DNA of 64,000 nt from Streptomyces sp. CB02959 (GCF_002803155.1 NZ_NNBP01000006.1:109785-173784), one strand, 5' to 3'; counted from the stretch's first letter, positions 40,933 to 52,110 are shown. Translations and numbers: made by a program. Notes: generated from the letters alone by a model not told the origin.

Positions 40933-41973
40933 GTGGATCCCGTAGCGGCGCTGGAGCGGATCGCGTTCCTGCTGGAGCGGCAGGGGGCGGTGACCTACCG
41001 GGTACAGGCGTTCCGCACCGCCGCGTCCGTGATCGCCGGACTGCCCGCGGACGCCCTCGCCGAACGGGCCCGGAACGGGACACTGGGGCGCCTTAAGGGA
41101 CTGGGCCCCAAGACGACCCGGGTCGTCGAGGAGGCACTCGCCGGACGACCGCCCGCCTATCTGGCCCGGCTGGAGGAGGAGACCGGCGGCCCCCTGGTCG
41201 AGGGAGAGGAAGGGCGGGCCCTGCGGTGGGCCCTGCGCGGCGACTGCCATCTGCACTCGGACTGGTCGGACGGCGGCAGCCCCGTCGAGGAGATGGCCCG
41301 CACCGCCCGCGACCTCGGCCACGCCTGGTGCGCCCTGACCGACCACTCCCCCCGGCTCACCGTCGCCCGCGGGCTGACCGCCGAACGGCTGCGCAGGCAG
41401 CTGGACCTGGTCGCGGAGGTCTCCGCGCGCCTGGCGCCGTTCCGGCTGCTGACCGGGATCGAGTGCGACATCCTCGACGACGGCTCGCTCGACCAGGAAC
41501 CGGACCTGCTGGCCCGGCTCGATGTCGTGGTCGCCTCGGTCCATTCGAAACTGCGGATGGACAAGGGGCCGATGACCCGGCGGATGCTGGCCGCGGTCCG
41601 CAATCCGCTGGTGGACGTCCTCGGCCACTGCACCGGGCGGCAGCTCACCGGCAAGCCCCGCCCGGAGTCGGAGTTCGACGCCGCGGAGGTCTTCACCGCG
41701 TGCGCCGAGCACCGCACCGCGGTGGAGATCAACTGCCGCCCGGACCGCCTCGACCCGCCGCGCCGCCTGCTGCGCCAGGCCCTGGACGCCGGCACCCTCT
41801 TCGCCGTCGACAGCGACGCGCACGCGCCCGGCCAGCTGGACTGGCAGATCTACGGCTGCGCCCGCGCCGAGGAGTGCGGCGTCCCGGCCGACCGGGTCAT
41901 CACCACCTGGACGGCCCGCCAGCTGGCGACCTGGAAGCGGACCGGCCGCCCACCGCGCGGCACCGCGGCCTGA
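40933..41973 (+). CDS. PHP-domain phosphoesterase (PolX-like C-terminal module)
   Basis: The 346-residue protein has an N-terminal helix-hairpin-helix part (ALERIAFLLERQGAVTYRVQ, then LKGLGPKTTRVVEEAL) and a full PHP domain. The metal-binding motifs are DCHLHSDWSDGG, TDHSPRL, GIECDIL, ASVHSKL, LGHCTGR and VDSDAHAP. This equals the C-terminal half of bacterial family X DNA polymerases without the polymerase palm. A metal-dependent phosphoesterase or 3'-end-processing role is inferred. The GTG at 40933 (MDPVAALERIAF) fits the typical N-terminus; an in-frame GTG at 40897 also exists. Confidence 0.85.
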   Translation: MDPVAALERIAFLLERQGAVTYRVQAFRTAASVIAGLPADALAERARNGTLGRLKGLGPKTTRVVEEALAGRPPAYLARLEEETGGPLVEGEEGRALRWALRGDCHLHSDWSDGGSPVEEMARTARDLGHAWCALTDHSPRLTVARGLTAERLRRQLDLVAEVSARLAPFRLLTGIECDILDDGSLDQEPDLLARLDVVVASVHSKLRMDKGPMTRRMLAAVRNPLVDVLGHCTGRQLTGKPRPESEFDAAEVFTACAEHRTAVEINCRPDRLDPPRRLLRQALDAGTLFAVDSDAHAPGQLDWQIYGCARAEECGVPADRVITTWTARQLATWKRTGRPPRGTAA

Positions 41974-42033
41974 CCGCCACCGGCACCGCCACCGTCCCGA
42001 CGCACCGTCAGCCGGGCGGGCGGTTCCGCCGGC

Positions 42034-42942
42034 TCACCCCTGCTCGGCCGCCGCCGTCCGCAGTGCCGCCAGCACCGGGCTGAACAGCGGATGGTCCTCC
42101 GCGCCCCGCCGGACCGCGGCGAAGACCCGCCGGGTGGGCGCCACCCCGTCGACCGGCCGCACCACCACACCCCCGAGGTCCATCCCGCGCAGCGCCGAGC
42201 GCGGCACCAGGGCCACCCCCACCCCCGCCGAGGCCAGCGCCACCACCGCCCGGAAGTCGTCCGAGGAATGCGTGAGCCGCGGCCGGAACCCGGCGTACTC
42301 GCAGGCCAGCACGACCACGTCATGACACGGATTGCCGGAATAGGGCCCGATCCAGGGGTCCTTGGCGAGCCCGGCCAGCGGTACCGCGGCCGCCCCGGCC
42401 AGCGGGTGGCCGGGCGGCAGCACCGCGTCGAACGGCTCGGCGTAGAGCGGGACGCGGGTCAGCCGCGGGTCGTCCGCGTCCGGCGCGCCCCGGTACTCGA
42501 CGGCCACCGCCACGTCGACCTGCCGGTCCAGCACCATCAGCAGGCTGGCGTCGCCCTCCGCGTCCTGGACCCGGACGCGGATGCCGGGTGCGGAACCGGC
42601 CAGTTCGGCGAGGGCCGGGGCGAGCACCAGCGCGATGCCGGTGGCGAACGCGGCCACCGTCACGGTGCCCGCCTCACCCTGGTCGTACGCGGCCAGCTCC
42701 GCCTCGGCACGCTCCAGCTGGGCCAGGACGGCGTTGGCGTGGCCGAGCAGGATGTCGCCCGCGGCGGTCAGCCGGACGCCGCGGGCGCCGCGCTCCACGA
42801 GGCGGTGGCCGGTCTCCTGCTCCAGTGCGGCCAACTGCTGGGAGACCGCCGAGGGCGTGAGGTAGAGCGCGGCGGCCGCGGCGGTCACCGTGCGGTGGTC
42901 GGCCAGCGCACGGAGGATGTGCAGCCGACGTGCTTCGATCAT
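42034..42942 (-). CDS. LysR-family transcriptional regulator
   Basis: The 302-residue protein has an N-terminal winged HTH (LHILRALADHRTVTAAAAAL, then SAVSQQLAALEQETGHRLVE) and a LysR substrate-binding domain (about 90-295). It lies 58 bp downstream of kbl on the same strand, so it may be co-transcribed with the threonine-degradation genes and control them, but this is positional inference only. The ATG is preceded by a weak GGAA. Confidence 0.9.
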   Translation of the reverse strand: MIEARRLHILRALADHRTVTAAAAALYLTPSAVSQQLAALEQETGHRLVERGARGVRLTAAGDILLGHANAVLAQLERAEAELAAYDQGEAGTVTVAAFATGIALVLAPALAELAGSAPGIRVRVQDAEGDASLLMVLDRQVDVAVAVEYRGAPDADDPRLTRVPLYAEPFDAVLPPGHPLAGAAAVPLAGLAKDPWIGPYSGNPCHDVVVLACEYAGFRPRLTHSSDDFRAVVALASAGVGVALVPRSALRGMDLGGVVVRPVDGVAPTRRVFAAVRRGAEDHPLFSPVLAALRTAAAEQG

Positions 42943-43000
42943 GGTTCCAGTTTCGCAGGGTTCGACCGGGTCGTACCCCGCGGCCGTCCGGTCGGTCCGG

Positions 43001-44194
<1,194 letters not shown>

Positions 44195-44258
44195 CAGGGG
44201 TGTCTCCTTAGGGGTGCGCGTCGGGGCGGCGGCGTCGTCTCGGGGTGGCGGCGGGGAG

Positions 44259-45287
44259 TCAGACGCTCCAGTCGAGAATGACCTTGCCGCCCTGGCCGCT
44301 CGCCGCGTCGGCGAAGGCGGCGTCGAACTCCTGGTACGGGTAGCGGCCGGTGATCACGGGCGCCAGGTCGAGGCCGCCTTCCAGCAGCACGGACATCGCG
44401 TACCAGGTCTCGAACATCTCCCGGCCGTAGATGCCCTTGATCGTGATCATGGAGGTGACGATCCGGGACCAGTCGACCGGGAACTCCTCGGCGGCCAGGC
44501 CCAGGATGGCGATCCGGCCGCCGTGCGTCATGTTGCCGATCATGTCGCGCAGCGCCTCGGGGCGGCCGGACATCTCCAGGCCGACGTCGAAGCCCTCGCG
44601 CAGGCCCAGTTCGCGCTGACCGGCCTCGATCGAGGTGGCGGAGACGTTGAGGGCGAGGCTGACGCCGACCTTGCGGGCAAGGTCCAGGCGCTGCTCGCTG
44701 ACGTCGGTGATCACCACGTTGCGGGCGCCGGCGTGCCGGGCGACCGCCGCCGCCATGATGCCGATCGGCCCGGCGCCGGTGATCAGGACGTCCTCGCCGA
44801 CCAGCGGGAAGGAGAGCGCGGTGTGCACGGCGTTGCCGAACGGGTCGAAGACCGCGGCGATGTCGAGGTCGACCGGGACCCGGTGCACCCACACATTGGT
44901 GGCGGGCAGCGCGACGTACTCGGCGAACGCGCCGTCCCGGCCGACGCCCAGGCCGACCGTGGCGCGGCACAGGTGGCGCCGGCCGGCCAGGCAGTTGCGG
45001 CAGCTGCCGCAGACCAGGTGGCCCTCGCCGCTGACCAGGTCGCCGGCCTTGATGTCGGCCACGTCCCGGCCGGTCTCGACAACCTCCCCGACGAACTCGT
45101 GGCCCACGGTCAGCGGGGCGCTGACGGCCTGCTGCGCCCAGCCGTCCCAGGCGCGGATGTGCAGATCGGTGCCGCAGATGCCGGTGCGCAGCACCTTGAT
45201 CAGTACGTCGCCCGGGCCGATCTCCGGCTCCGGCACGTCCGTCAGCCAGAGTCCCGGCTCCGCCTTCTGCTTGACCAGTGCCTTCAC
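44259..45287 (-). CDS. tdh: L-threonine 3-dehydrogenase
   Basis: The 342-residue zinc alcohol-dehydrogenase-family enzyme oxidises threonine to 2-amino-3-oxobutyrate with NAD+. It shows the catalytic-zinc region ([20 protein letters not shown]), the structural-zinc lobe ([15 protein letters not shown]), and the Rossmann loop [24 protein letters not shown] and the C-terminal KVILDWSV are Tdh-specific. The GTG start follows GGGAG. Kbl immediately downstream uses its product. Confidence 0.96.
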   Translation of the reverse strand: MKALVKQKAEPGLWLTDVPEPEIGPGDVLIKVLRTGICGTDLHIRAWDGWAQQAVSAPLTVGHEFVGEVVETGRDVADIKAGDLVSGEGHLVCGSCRNCLAGRRHLCRATVGLGVGRDGAFAEYVALPATNVWVHRVPVDLDIAAVFDPFGNAVHTALSFPLVGEDVLITGAGPIGIMAAAVARHAGARNVVITDVSEQRLDLARKVGVSLALNVSATSIEAGQRELGLREGFDVGLEMSGRPEALRDMIGNMTHGGRIAILGLAAEEFPVDWSRIVTSMITIKGIYGREMFETWYAMSVLLEGGLDLAPVITGRYPYQEFDAAFADAASGQGGKVILDWSV

Positions 45288-45303
45288 CGCAACGGCTCCC
45301 GTA

Positions 45304-45329
45304 CGTGAATGAGTGTTGTGACGTTCACG
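45304..45329. promoter_or_regulatory. Dyad upstream of tdh
   Basis: CGTGAA-N14-TTCACG, 17 bp before the tdh start, is a candidate regulator site for the tdh-kbl operon. The half-sites are short, so this is tentative. Confidence 0.35.
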
Positions 45330-45759
45330 GGACCCGTGCGGGCCGCCGATCTCCGGCCAGAAATCTTCCGTACCGCGGCCGTCCGGTCCATCGAGGTTTT
45401 CTTAACCGCGCCCACAGCTCCCCTTTACGCCCCACCGGCACCAGGAGCGCACTGCCGTCCCGTGCGGCACCGGGGCGGCAGACGGTGAGGGCGGTGGCAC
45501 GCCCCGGGCCGTCGCCGTCGTGCGCTTCGGCGGCCTGCGGCCGGACCACTGCGCGTACGGTGCCGCCGACCCGGACACCACCGGGATGCCGCGCCGGACC
45601 GCGGTCGTCGATGCCGGTGCCGCGGTTCCTCGGCAGGCGGGCGGCGCGCGGCCGGGAAAGGCCCGCCAGGCGCATGGGCACAGGAGTCCGAACCGTAGCT
45701 TCCGGCCGCGCGGCGGTGGCACAATACCGGCCTTATTCGGAACCGGCCTCAGGGGCACC
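45330..45759. other. Intergenic region between tdh and the receptor-like gene
   Basis: About 430 bases contain no supported gene. It presumably carries the promoter of the rightward receptor-like gene. Open frames here lack ribosome sites and resemble no known protein. Confidence 0.5.
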
Positions 45760-48561
45760 ATGGCGCCGAACGAACTCGATTCCCAGATTCCCGTCTTCCA
45801 CGGGGCCGGACATCTGCTCCGGCTGATCGCCGATCTCGTCCGCCGGCCGCGCCGCAGGGAGTGTCCGGAGCCCGTGCGGCACCGGGGCGTGGCACAGGGC
45901 CGCGAGGGACTCCCGGTCCTCTGCCTGGTCGCCGGCGACGACCACTCCCAACTGGCCCGCGGCATCAGCTACTTCCTCACCCACGCCGACCCCCGGCGGG
46001 TCCCGCACTGCCTGCACGATCTGACGAACGAGCCGTCCTCCGGCGACCCCGGGTCGGTGGAGGCGGTCCGGCGGACGCTGGAGCGGCTGGCGCAGGGTTT
46101 CGCCCGCAGCGTCAACGGCGCCGACGGACGGGTCCGCTTCCGCCGGTTCGGTCTGGTCAACTGGCTGGTGCAGACCGGCGCCGGCGGCGATCCGGACGGA
46201 GCCGGCGACGTCGAGGGCACCGACCACAGCCTCCTCCAGGGCCTGCGCGAGCGGGAGTTCCGGCGCCGCCGCCTGTTCGGACTGCTGCGCGCGCCGGAGA
46301 CCGAACTCGCGGTGGACGGCCATGTGCCCTGGTGGGTCTGGCTGTTCGCGGTGCACGTCTTCCCGCTGGCGTGGTTCCGGGTCCGCCGCGGCCTGGGCCG
46401 CGAGTACCGCTGGCTGCTCAACCAGCCCTACCTCGCCCCGCGCGACCCGGGCACGTTCATCGGCTTCGCGGAACGGCTGACCGTCCCGCACAACCAGGTC
46501 GAAGACCCGGAGCAGTTACGGAAGTTGATGGTCAACGCCTTCCTGGAGGACCTGCGGATCGCGTTCCGGCGCCGCCCGTGGCGCCCCCGCTCGGCCCGCC
46601 GGACCGCGTACTGCGTCGCCCTGCTGGCCGGGGCGGACGCCGGCAACTGCGGCTATCCGCTGCTGCGCACCGTCATCGACGTCCGCAACGAGACCGGCGC
46701 CTTCGATCCGCTGCTGGTCATCAGCTGCGGCGCACAGCCGCCCGCGGAGGGCACCGGGACCCGCGCCGACTGGGGGCACACCTCGCTCTGGGAGCTCTCC
46801 GACCGGCTCTACGGCGGCTGGCGGGACACCTTCCTGCACACCGGCCGGGCCCGCAACCGGGCCCCCTGGTACCTGCCGGTCACCGTGCCCCCGCTGATGC
46901 CGCCCTCCGACGACCCCGCGGCCAGGGCCCGCTACGAACTGACGCGACGTCAAGAAGTGGCGCAGGACGCCAGGTTACGCCTGCCCGAGCCGCCGCTGTG
47001 GGCCCGGCGGGTGGTCTCCGTCGCGGCCGCCTGCGCGGTGACCGCGGCCCTGCTGGGGGCGGGCGGGCTGCTCTGGGGCCAGGAGGGCGCCTACCGCAAG
47101 GCGCACTGCGGACTCGACCGCTTCCAGGACGACGCCGACACCCTGCGCACCGTGGAGACCGGCGAGTGCGTCGGCGTCTCCCGGCACGGCTTCACCTTCC
47201 ACTCCCCCGACGCCGAACTGAACAAGACCCTGCGCACCATCGCCGACCAGAACGCCCGCGCCGACCAGATCCACCAGGCGTCCCCGGAACGCCCGCTGGT
47301 CACCCTCGTCCACCTCTCCGCGCTGCTCAGCAGCACCGGCAAGTCCACCGCCCAACTCGCCTACGGACGGGAGGCGCTGCAGGGCGCGGCCAGCGTCCAG
47401 TCCCGCCAGCTGCGCACCACCGGCAGCACCGAACCGATCCTGCGGATCTTCCCCGCCAACGCCGGGTCCGGCATGCGCTACGGACCGGAAGTCGTGCAGA
47501 TCCTCCAGGAGTTGAAGGGCCAGGACCCCTCCATCGTCGGCGTCACCGGCCTCGACCAGAGCCGCGAGGCCACCAACCTGACGATCCGCAAGCTGACCGA
47601 TGCGGGGCTGCCGATGGTCGCCACCACCCTCTCCGCGGACTCCCTGGTACGGCAGTCGCCGATGTACTTCCAGGTGTCACCGCAGAACAGCCGGGAGGCC
47701 GAGGTCGCCGCCGCCTACGCCGACCACCTCGTCGCCGGCCGGGCCAAGCCCACCCGGCAGGTCCGCGTCATCAGCTCCGCCGACCCCACCGACACCTACA
47801 GCAGGACGCTCAGCGACGACGTCGCCAAGCAGTTCCGGGCCCGCGGCTTCACGGTCGAGCCGACCACCTTCATGCCCCCGCCGCCCCCGGGCGACGAGCC
47901 GTCCGCGGTCGGGCCGGGCGCCGGCTCGGTCGGCCAGCGCAGCTGCTCCTACCCGGGGCTGGTGTTCTACGCCGGCCGCGCGGAGGACTTCGAGACGTTC
48001 CTCGGCGGCATCAACGAGTCCTGCAACTCGGCCCCGCCGACCGTCATCGGCGGCGACGACGTGGCCCGGCTGGCCGCCGACCCGGTCCGCCGCGCGCAGT
48101 ACCCCGGAATCCCCTACGACTTCCTGGACTTCACCCTCGGTTCGGCACACTGCGCCGACTCCAGCGAGCTGTACTCGGAGATGTCCCGGCTCTTCCCCGA
48201 GGAGTGCGTCAAGGTCCCCAACTCGTCCCTCGACGGCCACGCCGCACTCGGCTTCGACGCGGTGAAGCTGTACGTCAACGCGGTCCGGCAGCTGCGCGAG
48301 GACGCCCCGGGGATGCCGCTGAGCCCGCCCGCCGTCTGGCACGCGATCAGCGGGGTGCACGGGGACGGGGCGCTCGACGGGGAGAGCGGGATCATCAGCT
48401 TCGGCGGCGAGGTGGACCGCCAGGTCCCGCTGGACAAGCTGCTGTCGGTGCAACACATAGACGGCGTCGGCAAGCCCACCCAGGCCGGCTACTGCGGCCG
48501 GATCGGCGGCCGCACCCAGTCCGCGTGGTGCCCGCCGCTGCGACCTGAGAAAGGCGGATGA
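45760..48561 (+). CDS. Large membrane protein with extracytoplasmic periplasmic-binding-like domain
   Basis: The 933-residue protein has an N-terminal part of about 415 residues with one internal hydrophobic segment (189-206, PWWVWLFAVHVFPLAWF). A clear membrane helix (416-440, SVAAACAVTAALLGAGGLLW) and an approximately 490-residue exterior follow. The exterior resembles type I (branched-chain amino-acid/receptor) periplasmic-binding proteins, for example VVQILQELKGQDPSIVGVTG, LPMVATTLSADSL and DGHAALGFDAVKLYVNAV, with paired cysteines. No kinase, cyclase or Walker motif is recognised on the cytoplasmic side. A ligand-sensing receptor is inferred. The start ATG at 45760 follows AGGGG. Confidence 0.8.
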   Translation: MAPNELDSQIPVFHGAGHLLRLIADLVRRPRRRECPEPVRHRGVAQGREGLPVLCLVAGDDHSQLARGISYFLTHADPRRVPHCLHDLTNEPSSGDPGSVEAVRRTLERLAQGFARSVNGADGRVRFRRFGLVNWLVQTGAGGDPDGAGDVEGTDHSLLQGLREREFRRRRLFGLLRAPETELAVDGHVPWWVWLFAVHVFPLAWFRVRRGLGREYRWLLNQPYLAPRDPGTFIGFAERLTVPHNQVEDPEQLRKLMVNAFLEDLRIAFRRRPWRPRSARRTAYCVALLAGADAGNCGYPLLRTVIDVRNETGAFDPLLVISCGAQPPAEGTGTRADWGHTSLWELSDRLYGGWRDTFLHTGRARNRAPWYLPVTVPPLMPPSDDPAARARYELTRRQEVAQDARLRLPEPPLWARRVVSVAAACAVTAALLGAGGLLWGQEGAYRKAHCGLDRFQDDADTLRTVETGECVGVSRHGFTFHSPDAELNKTLRTIADQNARADQIHQASPERPLVTLVHLSALLSSTGKSTAQLAYGREALQGAASVQSRQLRTTGSTEPILRIFPANAGSGMRYGPEVVQILQELKGQDPSIVGVTGLDQSREATNLTIRKLTDAGLPMVATTLSADSLVRQSPMYFQVSPQNSREAEVAAAYADHLVAGRAKPTRQVRVISSADPTDTYSRTLSDDVAKQFRARGFTVEPTTFMPPPPPGDEPSAVGPGAGSVGQRSCSYPGLVFYAGRAEDFETFLGGINESCNSAPPTVIGGDDVARLAADPVRRAQYPGIPYDFLDFTLGSAHCADSSELYSEMSRLFPEECVKVPNSSLDGHAALGFDAVKLYVNAVRQLREDAPGMPLSPPAVWHAISGVHGDGALDGESGIISFGGEVDRQVPLDKLLSVQHIDGVGKPTQAGYCGRIGGRTQSAWCPPLRPEKGG

Positions 48562-48624
48562 CCGGAGAAGGGCGGATGACCGGAGAGGAGCGGGCGACCG
48601 GAGAGGGGCCGGTGACCGGAGCCG
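48553..48624. repeat. Four 18-bp tandem repeats
   Basis: Unit GGCGGATGACCGGAGAAG at 48553-48570 is followed by near copies at 48571-48588, 48589-48606 and 48607-48624, all keeping GACCGGAG. The array begins in the last codons of the receptor-like gene (its TGA lies in unit 1) and fills the gap to the convergent VOC gene. Confidence 0.85.
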
Positions 48625-48669
48625 GGCCGACGCCGGAAGAAGGGGTGGGCGACCGGCGCCGGACCCGCG

Positions 48670-49461
48670 TCAGGACGACATACTGGGCCCCGTCACCGTG
48701 AACAACCCGCCGTCCGGGTCGCGCACCATCGCCCGGCTCCCGTGCCCGTCCCGGGTCGACGTCACGGGCGTCGCGGTCCCGCCCGCCGCCACCGCGGCGT
48801 CGATGGCGGCGGCGACGTCCGGCACCCGGAAGTGCACATGCCACTGCGGCCGCACCCGCGGGTCCGGGGCGGCCTCCACCCCGCCTCCGCGCAGCGCCGC
48901 CACCACGTGCGTGCCGTCGTGCACGATCACCTGGTCGTGCTCGTACGTCACCTGGCAGCCACCCGGTTTCTCCGAAGCCCAGTCGAAGACCTCGGCGTAG
49001 AAGATGGCCGCGGCGAACGCGTCCCTGGTCCGCAGTTCCAGGATCGCCGGGGCGTGGCCGGTCCCCACCGACCAGGACAGCGTCTGCCCCTCCCAGAAGC
49101 CGAAGGTGGCGCCGTCCCGGTCCGCGGCGAGGGCGGCCCGCCCGGGGCCGAGCTTGAGCGGTCCGACGGCCACCGTCGCGCCCCGCTCGCGGACCCGGGC
49201 GGCGATGTCGTCGGCGTCCGTCACCGCGAAGTACGCGGTCCAGGCCACCGGCACCTGGAAACTCGGCGCCAGCGCCCCGACCCCGGCGACCGGCTCCCCG
49301 TCGTGCAGGGCGACTGAGAACTCCTCGCCCAGACTGGCCGGCCGGAAGTGCCAGCCCAGCACGGCCCCGTAGAAGCGCTGCGCGGACCGCAGGTCGCTGG
49401 TCATCAGGCTCACCCAGCAGGGCGCACCGCGGACCGGTGCGGTCGGGCGTGGGGACGGCAT
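48670..49461 (-). CDS. Two-domain VOC (glyoxalase/bleomycin-resistance-like) protein
   Basis: The 263-residue protein is made of two vicinal-oxygen-chelate modules. The first (about 10-125) shows APCWVSLMTSDLRSAQRFYG and DRDGATFGFWEG; the second (about 135-260) shows AAIFYAEVFDW and VRDPDGGLFTVTGP. Such proteins are metal-dependent lyases, dioxygenases or drug-binding proteins; the substrate is unknown. AGGAGG lies 9 nt before the ATG at 49461; ATG 49467, only 3 nt from it, is an alternative. Confidence 0.88.
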   Translation of the reverse strand: MPSPRPTAPVRGAPCWVSLMTSDLRSAQRFYGAVLGWHFRPASLGEEFSVALHDGEPVAGVGALAPSFQVPVAWTAYFAVTDADDIAARVRERGATVAVGPLKLGPGRAALAADRDGATFGFWEGQTLSWSVGTGHAPAILELRTRDAFAAAIFYAEVFDWASEKPGGCQVTYEHDQVIVHDGTHVVAALRGGGVEAAPDPRVRPQWHVHFRVPDVAAAIDAAVAAGGTATPVTSTRDGHGSRAMVRDPDGGLFTVTGPSMSS

Positions 49462-49701
49462 GGACATCGGCCTCCTGTGGCGACCGGGCCGGGCCGGTCC
49501 GACGGGTGAGCGGGGAGCAGTCCGCGCGGGTCGGCGCGGAGCACGGCCGGGCCCCCGGCGCCCCTCCCACTGTGCCAGCGACCGCCCGGCCCCGCACCAA
49601 GGGAGACCCGCCCCGCCGGTCGCCCGCTCGGGGCAGGGCCGGTTGTGCGGGTGGGGACCGGGCTCGATGCTGGAGGTACTGAACCGGGCTGGATTGATGC
49701 C

Positions 49702-52110
49702 ATGAACGCATGGAGCGCGGCGACGAGCGCCGACTTCCGTGGTCCCCTCGACGTCACCAGGGCGGCCACAGCGGTTCTGGACGCCCGGGGACGGGTCATC
49801 GGGTGGAGCGCGGCGGCCCGGAAGCTGCTGGGGTACGCACCCGAGGAGATCATCGGCCGGCCGGCCGACACGTTCCTGCTGGAGCGGACTCCGGACGGCG
49901 CGGGACCGCCGACCGTGGAACCGACCACCATCGAGACCCGTACCGCCCGGCACGCCGACGGCCACCAGCTGTCGGTGGCGATCACGACGTGCCCGCTGGC
50001 CGACGCGCCCCAGGGCGCCGGGCCGGGACCGGCCCGGGTACTGGTGGCGACGGCACTCGGCGACCTGCGCCAGTGGGAGGCCCGGCAGGCGATGCTGCAC
50101 GGCCTGGCGACCCAGTCGCCGGTGGGCCTGGCCATCTACGACAACGACCTGCGGCTGACGTGGTTCAACACCTCCTACGGGCGGGAGGTCGGGCTGCCGC
50201 TGCGGGAGTTGAGCGGCAAGCTGGCGGACGAGATGTATCCGGGCGAGTTCGTGACGGAGGGGTACCCCTCCAGCCTGGACACGGTGATGCGCCACGTGCT
50301 GGCGACCGGTGAGCCGTTCCTCGACCTGCACTTCGTCGGCGAACAGCCCACCGACCCGGGGACCGAGCACATCTGGTCCTGCTCCTACTACCGGCTGCAG
50401 GACCCGGACGGGCGGGTGCTGGGGGTGTGCGAGGACTCCTTCGACATCACCGACCGCTACCAGGCGCAGCACCGGCTGAACCTCCTGGTGGAGGCCGGCC
50501 GCCGGATCGGCACCACCCTGGACATGGTCGGCACCGCACGGGAGGTGACCGAGGTCGCGGTACCGGAATTCGCGGCCACGGTCACCGTCGACCTGCTGCG
50601 GTCGGTGCTGGAGGGCGGCGATCCGGATCCGGGCGAGGGCGGCGTGCCGGACCTGGTCCGGGTGGCCTCGCGCTCCCGGGACGACCCGCCGGACCGGCCG
50701 GCGGACCCGCCGTACCCGGTCACGTACGAGCGGGGCACGCTCCCGTACCGGAGCCTGTCGTCGGGCGGGTTGATCCGCACCGAGCGGACGATCGTGGTAC
50801 CGCTGCGGGCCGGCGGCACCCCGCTGGGGCTGGTGACCTTCGACCGCGAGGACAGCCCGGCGGTCTTCGACAGCGGCGAGGTCGAGCTGGCCGACGAGCT
50901 GGTCATCCGGGCCGCGGTCTCGATGGACAACGCCCGCCGCTTCGCCCGGGAGCACGCCGCGGCCCTCACCCTCCAACGCAACCTGCTGCCCCAGCGCCTG
51001 CCGCCGCAGTCCGCGGTGGACATGGCCTACCGGTACCTGCCCAGCGACGACCGGGCCGGGGTGGGCGGCGACTGGTTCGACGTCGTCGGACTGTCCGGCA
51101 CCCGGGTCGGACTGGTGGTGGGGGACGTCGTCGGACACGGCCTCCAGGCCGCGGCCACCATGGGCCGGCTGCGGACGACCGTACGGGCGCTGGCCCGGAT
51201 GGACCTGGCGCCCGACGAGCTGCTGAGCCGGCTCGACGACCAGGTGGGGCAGACCCCGGAGGAGCGCGCGGCGGGCGCCGTCGCGGAACCCGCCCCGGAC
51301 GACGTGGCCGCCGGGGTGACCTGCCTGTACGCGGTCTACGACCCGGTGTCGCGGCACTGCACGATGGCCCGGGCCGGGCACCCGCCGCCGGCGATCGTCG
51401 GCCCCGGGGGCGAGGTCTCCTTCCCCGACCTGCCGGCCGGTCCGCCGCTGGGGCTGGGCGGCCTGCCCTTCGAGTCGTGGGAGACCGAGCTGCCGGCCGG
51501 CAGCCTGCTGGCCCTGTTCACCGACGGACTGCTCCGGGGCGGGAACCGTGACGTCGACGCCGGACTGGCGGTCCTGGGCGACGTCCTGCGGGAGAACCAG
51601 CGCCCGCTGGAGGAGCTGTGCGACCGCGCGCTGGCGGCGCTGCTGCCCGGCGGGGCGGCACCGGACGACGCGGCGCTGCTGCTGGTGCGGACCCGGGAGC
51701 TGGACGCCCGGCAGGTCGCCGCCTGGGAGCTGCCCGCGGAGCCGGCCGCGGCGGGCGCCGCCCGTGAGCTGGCCACCCGGCAGCTGGCGGAGTGGGGCCT
51801 CGCGGAGCTGTCGTACGCGACCGAGCTGATGGTGAGCGAGCTGGTCACCAACGCCGTGCGGCACGCCTCGGGGCCGGTGCACCTGCGGCTGCTGCGGGAT
51901 CTGGCCCTGGTCACGGAGGTCTCCGACACCGGGCACACCTCGCCGCACCTGCGGTACAGCGCGAGCGACGACGAGGGCGGCCGGGGGCTGTTCATCGTCG
52001 CGCAGCTGGTGGAGCGCTGGGGGACGCGGTACGCGCCGTTCGGCAAGACGATCTGGACGGAGCAGGCGTTCCCGCCGCACTATCCGGGAGCTCCGCGGCC
52101 GGTGGGCTGA
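49702..52110 (+). CDS. PAS-GAF-SpoIIE phosphatase with C-terminal HATPase kinase domain
   Basis: The 802-residue protein comprises, in order: PAS (about 15-125, VLDARGRVIGWSAAARKLLG), PAS (135-255, QSPVGLAIYDNDLRLTWFN) and GAF (265-420). A PP2C/SpoIIE phosphatase (about 430-670, GVGGDWFDVVGLSGTRVGLV, GDVVGHGLQAA, ARAGHPPPAIV) and an RsbW-like ATPase (about 690-795, LMVSELVTNAVRHASG and GGRGLFIVAQLVERWG) follow. Streptomyces use many such proteins to control anti-anti-sigma partners in stress and development. Both enzyme cores look intact. No partner gene is adjacent. Confidence 0.94.
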   Translation: MNAWSAATSADFRGPLDVTRAATAVLDARGRVIGWSAAARKLLGYAPEEIIGRPADTFLLERTPDGAGPPTVEPTTIETRTARHADGHQLSVAITTCPLADAPQGAGPGPARVLVATALGDLRQWEARQAMLHGLATQSPVGLAIYDNDLRLTWFNTSYGREVGLPLRELSGKLADEMYPGEFVTEGYPSSLDTVMRHVLATGEPFLDLHFVGEQPTDPGTEHIWSCSYYRLQDPDGRVLGVCEDSFDITDRYQAQHRLNLLVEAGRRIGTTLDMVGTAREVTEVAVPEFAATVTVDLLRSVLEGGDPDPGEGGVPDLVRVASRSRDDPPDRPADPPYPVTYERGTLPYRSLSSGGLIRTERTIVVPLRAGGTPLGLVTFDREDSPAVFDSGEVELADELVIRAAVSMDNARRFAREHAAALTLQRNLLPQRLPPQSAVDMAYRYLPSDDRAGVGGDWFDVVGLSGTRVGLVVGDVVGHGLQAAATMGRLRTTVRALARMDLAPDELLSRLDDQVGQTPEERAAGAVAEPAPDDVAAGVTCLYAVYDPVSRHCTMARAGHPPPAIVGPGGEVSFPDLPAGPPLGLGGLPFESWETELPAGSLLALFTDGLLRGGNRDVDAGLAVLGDVLRENQRPLEELCDRALAALLPGGAAPDDAALLLVRTRELDARQVAAWELPAEPAAAGAARELATRQLAEWGLAELSYATELMVSELVTNAVRHASGPVHLRLLRDLALVTEVSDTGHTSPHLRYSASDDEGGRGLFIVAQLVERWGTRYAPFGKTIWTEQAFPPHYPGAPRPVG

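Noticed and set aside
45278..45826. Small frames in the tdh upstream region
   Set aside because: No ribosome site, Arg/Pro-rich composition and overlap with promoter sequences; no protein family recognised.
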